7,912 bases of DNA, from positions 1-7,912 of the forward strand of contig JAICKM010000305.1 of NCBI GenBank assembly GCA_025927935.1. Reading direction: 5' to 3'. A program made the translations under genes and the position numbers. The notes beneath the pieces were generated by a model, which worked only from the letters and a program-made list of their open reading frames with translations, ran no database searches and was not told the DNA's origin. This DNA is from Chloroflexia bacterium (GTDB lineage: Bacteria > Chloroflexota > Chloroflexia > QHBQ01 > JADMIH01). Below, piece by piece: positions 5,804-7,912 of this stretch. Positions within the stretch are counted from its first letter, which is position 1; every line of letters begins with the position of its first letter.

Positions 5804-6448
5804 ATGACCGAGAATGACCGCGCGTCCACACAGGACGCTGGGCGGGGTACGCCGCGGCTCAGCAGCGGCCAGGCGCTGCAACGACTCCTTGACGGGAACA
5901 AGCGGTATGTGAGCACCAACTTTGCCCACCCCGATCAGACGGCGGAGCGGCGCATCGAGATCGCCAACGCGCAGTACCCCTTCGCCTGCATCCTGGGCTG
6001 TTCGGACTCGCGGGTGCCCGCGGAGATTGTGTTTGACCAGGGGCTGGGCGACCTGTTCATGGTGCGCGTCGCAGGCAATGTCGCCAGTTCAGGCGAGGTA
6101 CTTGCCAGCATCGAGTTTGCCGTGGCCGAGTTGCAGGTGCCGCTGGTGCTGGTGCTGGGGCACAAGCGGTGTGGGGCGGTGACGGCGGCGGTGGATGCCG
6201 TGGTCCGCGGGAGTGTGGCGCCGGGTCACATCGGCAGCCTGGTGGATGCGATCCGGCCCGCCGTGGCGCGGGTCCAGGGGGCGTTGGGCGATATGCTGGA
6301 TAACGCGGTGCGCGCGAATGTGGAGCTGGTGGTGGCGCAACTGGCGCGCAGTGAACCGATTCTAGCCCCCGCCGTGCGCGAGGGCCGGTTGCGGATTACC
6401 GGCGCGCGCTATGATCTCGATACCGGCCAGGTCGATATCATTACCTGA
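5804..6448 (+). CDS. Beta-class carbonic anhydrase
   Basis: A 214-residue beta-carbonic anhydrase that interconverts CO2 and bicarbonate in the cytoplasm with a zinc ion. The active site is complete: Cys66, Asp68 and Arg70 in GCSDSRVPAEIVFDQGLGDL, and His120 and Cys123 in VLVLGHKRCGAV. The VRVAGN motif, which follows the CSDSR block and precedes a long helix, is also present, and the N-terminal LQRLLDGNKRYV helix is typical. No signal peptide is seen, and the length is normal for the bacterial family. An in-frame GTG at 5765 would add 13 residues (TSETQGKGLHQT after the start); the ATG is preferred because of promoter position and ribosome-binding sequence. It is the only plus-strand gene here, divergent from the SARP-type regulator and convergent with the VOC gene. 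Likely role: bicarbonate supply for carboxylations or pH/CO2 balance. Confidence 0.95.
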   Translation: MTENDRASTQDAGRGTPRLSSGQALQRLLDGNKRYVSTNFAHPDQTAERRIEIANAQYPFACILGCSDSRVPAEIVFDQGLGDLFMVRVAGNVASSGEVLASIEFAVAELQVPLVLVLGHKRCGAVTAAVDAVVRGSVAPGHIGSLVDAIRPAVARVQGALGDMLDNAVRANVELVVAQLARSEPILAPAVREGRLRITGARYDLDTGQVDIIT

Positions 6449-6473
6449 GCCGGCAGGCGGCCTGGGATCAGGT
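6443..6473. terminator. Possible short bidirectional stem between convergent genes
   Basis: ACCTGA (6443-6448) and TCAGGT (6468-6473) are complementary, with an inner CAGG-CGG-CCTG hairpin at 6454-6464. The arms contain the stop codons of the carbonic anhydrase and of the VOC gene, and only 19 bp separate the two genes. There is no T-run, so a termination role is weakly supported; both genes simply end in ACC TGA. Confidence 0.25.
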
Positions 6474-6932
6474 CGTCGCGGCCAGGGCGGCCTGTAGTTT
6501 CGCCGGAGTCAGGGCCACGTTGCGGCCTCGCCATAGGGGGGCGCCGCCCGGTTCGTTGCGCCGGTCCCAGTAGATTTCCAGGCCGTTGCCGTCGGGATCG
6601 TCGAAGTAGAGAGCCCAGCTAATCAGGTGATCAACCGGCGCTACGTCGATCCCGGCGCAGGTCAGCGCCTGGTAGGCTTGCGCCAGCGCGCAGGCGCTGG
6701 GCACCTCGAAGGCGACATGATACAGCCCCGTGCCATGCGGCGCCGGTTGCGGTGCCCGCGGCCCGACGTTTTGCAGCGCGACCTCGTGGTGAACCGCCCC
6801 GCCGCTTAAGAAGGCGTATTGATCGCCCACGCGCTCGACCAGCCGCAAGTTCAGAAATCGCGTGTAGAACGCAATTGCCCGGTCGAGATCGCGGACTTTC
6901 AGATGGACGTGCCCGATACAGGTTTCATACAT
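6468..6932 (-). CDS. Single-domain VOC family protein (glyoxalase/extradiol dioxygenase superfamily)
   Basis: A 154-residue complete VOC protein with two betaalphabetabetabeta modules: IGHVHLKVRDLDRAIAFYTR (6-25) with the following LVERVGDQYAFLSG strands, and TGLYHVAFEVPSACALAQAY (68-87) with YFDDPDGNGLEIYWDRR (109-125). Likely metal ligands are His8, His72 and Glu119, the usual H-H-E pattern, so it should be a metal-dependent enzyme rather than a binding protein. The best-known relatives cleave or rearrange aromatic or thiol-adduct substrates; the exact one cannot be read from sequence. Its TGLYH segment resembles the CatE-like protein at the left edge, though the two are not close copies. 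It lies 49 bp downstream of the FMN reductase on the same strand, probably in one transcript. The ATG at 6932 has only a weak GAGAG-type ribosome-binding site. Confidence 0.88.
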   Translation of the reverse strand: MYETCIGHVHLKVRDLDRAIAFYTRFLNLRLVERVGDQYAFLSGGAVHHEVALQNVGPRAPQPAPHGTGLYHVAFEVPSACALAQAYQALTCAGIDVAPVDHLISWALYFDDPDGNGLEIYWDRRNEPGGAPLWRGRNVALTPAKLQAALAATT

Positions 6933-6981
6933 GGTGTTACTCTCTTTCGGGGCCGCCCGCGCCTGGGGCAGTCCCCGGCCT

Positions 6982-7587
6982 CTAGTGAACCACGGCCAGC
7001 GTTGGTTCCACCGGCACGACCACCGCCTCGCCCCGCAGCCGCCCTGTCCACTCCGCGAGCGCGGCCAGCAACTCGGCGATCTGCTGCCGGCTCGTCTCGT
7101 CGATTAGCCGGCCCTGCGCGTCGAACTTATCGGCGGCCTGGGCGATCATGACTTCCGGCCGGTTGAGCGGCAGCATGTTCATCGCATAGGCTACCTGGCG
7201 TAGGTTCATCTGCGCGCGCACCGTGCCGAAGCGCCCGGCGGCGACGCCCATGATCGCCAACGGCTTGCCATTGAGCGGCGCGCGGCCCGCCGGGCGCGAG
7301 GCCCAGTCCAGCGCGTTCTTCAACACGCCGGGGATCGAATAGTTATACTCCGGCGTGGCGATGAGCAGCGCGTCGGCGGCAGCGATGCGGTTCTTGAAGT
7401 CCTGCACGGCGTCCGGGGTGCCGTTCGCATCCACATCCGCATTATACATGGGGATAGCGGACAGATCGTAAATTTCAAGTGTCATGCCTTCGGGCAAGAG
7501 TTCGGCGGCGGCGCGCAGCGCCGCGGGGTTCAGCGAACCGGCACGCAAACTACCGGCAATGCCCAGGACATGGATAGGACGGTTCAT
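6982..7587 (-). CDS. NAD(P)H-dependent FMN reductase / quinone reductase (flavodoxin-like)
   Basis: A 201-residue member of the NADPH-dependent FMN reductase family (ChrR/azoreductase/ArsH-like flavodoxin fold). The FMN-phosphate loop GSLRAGSLN lies at 12-20 after the first strand IHVLGIA. The family signature TPEYNYSIPGVLKNALDW is at 78-95, followed by strand PLAIMGVAAGRFGTVRAQ and helix LRQVAYAMNM. These cytosolic proteins use NAD(P)H to reduce flavin, quinones, azo dyes or chromate, commonly giving a two-electron reduction that avoids semiquinone radicals. The ATG at 7587 is chosen because AGGAGGAG (7599-7606) lies 11 nt upstream; an in-frame GTG at 7617 would place that ribosome-binding site inside the gene. 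The VOC gene follows at 49 bp. Together they look like a quinone/catechol detoxification pair. Family certain, electron acceptor inferred. Confidence 0.93.
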   Translation of the reverse strand: MNRPIHVLGIAGSLRAGSLNPAALRAAAELLPEGMTLEIYDLSAIPMYNADVDANGTPDAVQDFKNRIAAADALLIATPEYNYSIPGVLKNALDWASRPAGRAPLNGKPLAIMGVAAGRFGTVRAQMNLRQVAYAMNMLPLNRPEVMIAQAADKFDAQGRLIDETSRQQIAELLAALAEWTGRLRGEAVVVPVEPTLAVVH

Positions 7588-7598
7588 TCTTCTAAAGG

Positions 7599-7606
7599 CT
7601 CCTCCT
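7599..7606 (-). promoter_or_regulatory. Shine-Dalgarno AGGAGGAG fixing the FMN reductase start
   Basis: A strong purine-rich site on the minus strand, 11 nt before the ATG at 7587. It rules against the in-frame GTG at 7617, which lies upstream of it. Confidence 0.75.
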
Positions 7607-7612
7607 GATGGC

Positions 7613-7631
7613 GTCACCGCGATCCGGTGAC
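7613..7631. promoter_or_regulatory. Perfect 7-bp palindrome in the FMN reductase leader (candidate operator)
   Basis: GTCACCG (7613-7619) and CGGTGAC (7625-7631) flank the 5-nt CGATC. The 19-bp site lies between a TATGAT -10-like box on the minus strand (7650-7645) and the Shine-Dalgarno at 7599-7606. That is where a dimeric MarR- or TetR-type repressor would block transcription. As RNA it would be a stable hairpin 6 nt upstream of the ribosome-binding site, so control of translation is also possible. Confidence 0.5.
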
Positions 7632-7644
7632 TGTCGATGATGCT

Positions 7645-7650
7645 ATCATA
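7645..7650 (-). promoter_or_regulatory. -10-like box TATGAT upstream of FMN reductase
   Basis: TATGAT on the minus strand matches five of six bases of the sigma-70 -10 consensus and would give a leader of about 50 nt. I cannot find a -35 element at normal spacing, so this is tentative. The rest of the 157-bp stretch between the MFS stop codon and the FMN reductase start shows no gene. Confidence 0.35.
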
Positions 7651-7744
7651 GAGGATGGCCGTCCCGCCGCCTGTCCTCGGCGGTGTCCTAACCGCTGTGT
7701 ATCTGCATGAACCGTTGTCCTGATCTCACCGACCGAACCCCCGA

Positions 7745-7912
7745 TCACGCGCCCGGCGCTTCCGGGGCCTCCGGCGTGGTTTGCAGGCGGCGGACCGGCG
7801 AGAACACGAGCCAGGACACGGCGGCCATGATGCCGAACGAGCCGATCACCAGGGCCAAGCGCGGCCCGAAAGCTTCGCCGACCGCCCCAGCCACTAGCGC
7901 GCCCACCGGCCC
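7745..7912 (-). CDS. MFS transporter, C-terminal fragment (cut by window edge)
   Basis: The last 55 residues of a membrane protein whose start lies beyond the right edge. The peptide begins GPVGALVAGAVGEAFGPRLA (1-20). A hydrophobic helix, LALVIGSFGIMAAVSWLVF (about 19-37), follows, then the basic SPVRRLQ end and a short Pro/Glu/Ala tail. The G-rich PxGALxAGxxGExxG helix followed by a final helix and SPVRRL is typical of the last two transmembrane segments of major facilitator superfamily efflux carriers of the macrolide/enterobactin-exporter kind. The frame ends in TGA (7747-7745). Substrate unknown. It is upstream of and codirectional with the FMN reductase, but a 157-bp gap with its own regulatory signals separates them. 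Confidence 0.75.
   Translation of the reverse strand, partial: GPVGALVAGAVGEAFGPRLALVIGSFGIMAAVSWLVFSPVRRLQTTPEAPEAPGA

Noticed and set aside
7588..7617. N-terminal extension of the FMN reductase from GTG 7617
   Set aside because: Would put the strong AGGAGGAG ribosome-binding site inside the coding sequence, and the extra ten residues do not belong to the flavodoxin fold.

Overview
The window is about 65-70 % G+C by eye and strongly biased to G/C at third codon positions. It carries a large BTAD/AAA/TPR regulator, an Rsm22-type protein, CatE-like VOC proteins and two well-known types of dispersed intergenic palindrome. This mix fits a member of the Chloroflexota (Roseiflexus/Chloroflexus-like or an uncultured relative). 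That placement is an inference from gene content and style; no rRNA or other marker gene is present.

Layout: seven of the eight protein genes lie on the minus strand. From the right edge: the last 55 residues of an MFS transporter (7745-7912), an NAD(P)H-dependent FMN reductase/quinone reductase (6982-7587) and, 49 bp further, a single-domain VOC metalloenzyme (6468-6932). A beta-carbonic anhydrase (5804-6448, plus strand) converges on the VOC gene with a 19-bp gap. It diverges from a 1028-residue transcriptional activator of the SARP/AfsR type (winged helix, BTAD, AAA ATPase, TPR; 2511-5597). The activator's stop codon overlaps the GTG start of an Rsm22-family small-subunit-associated methyltransferase-like protein (1516-2517). 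After a 474-bp gene-free stretch rich in palindromic repeats come a YceI-family lipocalin-like protein (463-1041), two tandem hairpins, and the start of a CatE-like VOC dioxygenase that runs off the left edge (1-329).

How the genes may work together: two gene pairs (FMN reductase + VOC, and YceI + CatE-like VOC) resemble the quinone/catechol and electrophile-stress sets that MarR-type repressors control in other bacteria. No such repressor is encoded here, but a perfect 7-bp palindrome lies in the leader of the FMN reductase and could be an operator. The regulator and the Rsm22-like gene form one translationally coupled unit. The 206-bp divergent region between regulator and carbonic anhydrase holds two good sigma-70-like promoters. 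The regulator's -10 box sits so close to its ATG that the mRNA should be leaderless.

I found no CRISPR array, tRNA, rRNA, transposase gene or phage gene. Nothing here amounts to a clearly new multi-gene system. The points most worth a second look are the 70-bp repeat-bearing insertion flanked by 9-bp direct repeats, the missing fourth cysteine of the Rsm22-like protein and its coupling to a SARP-type regulator, the leaderless regulator promoter with 22-bp-spaced direct repeats, and the leader palindrome of the FMN reductase.
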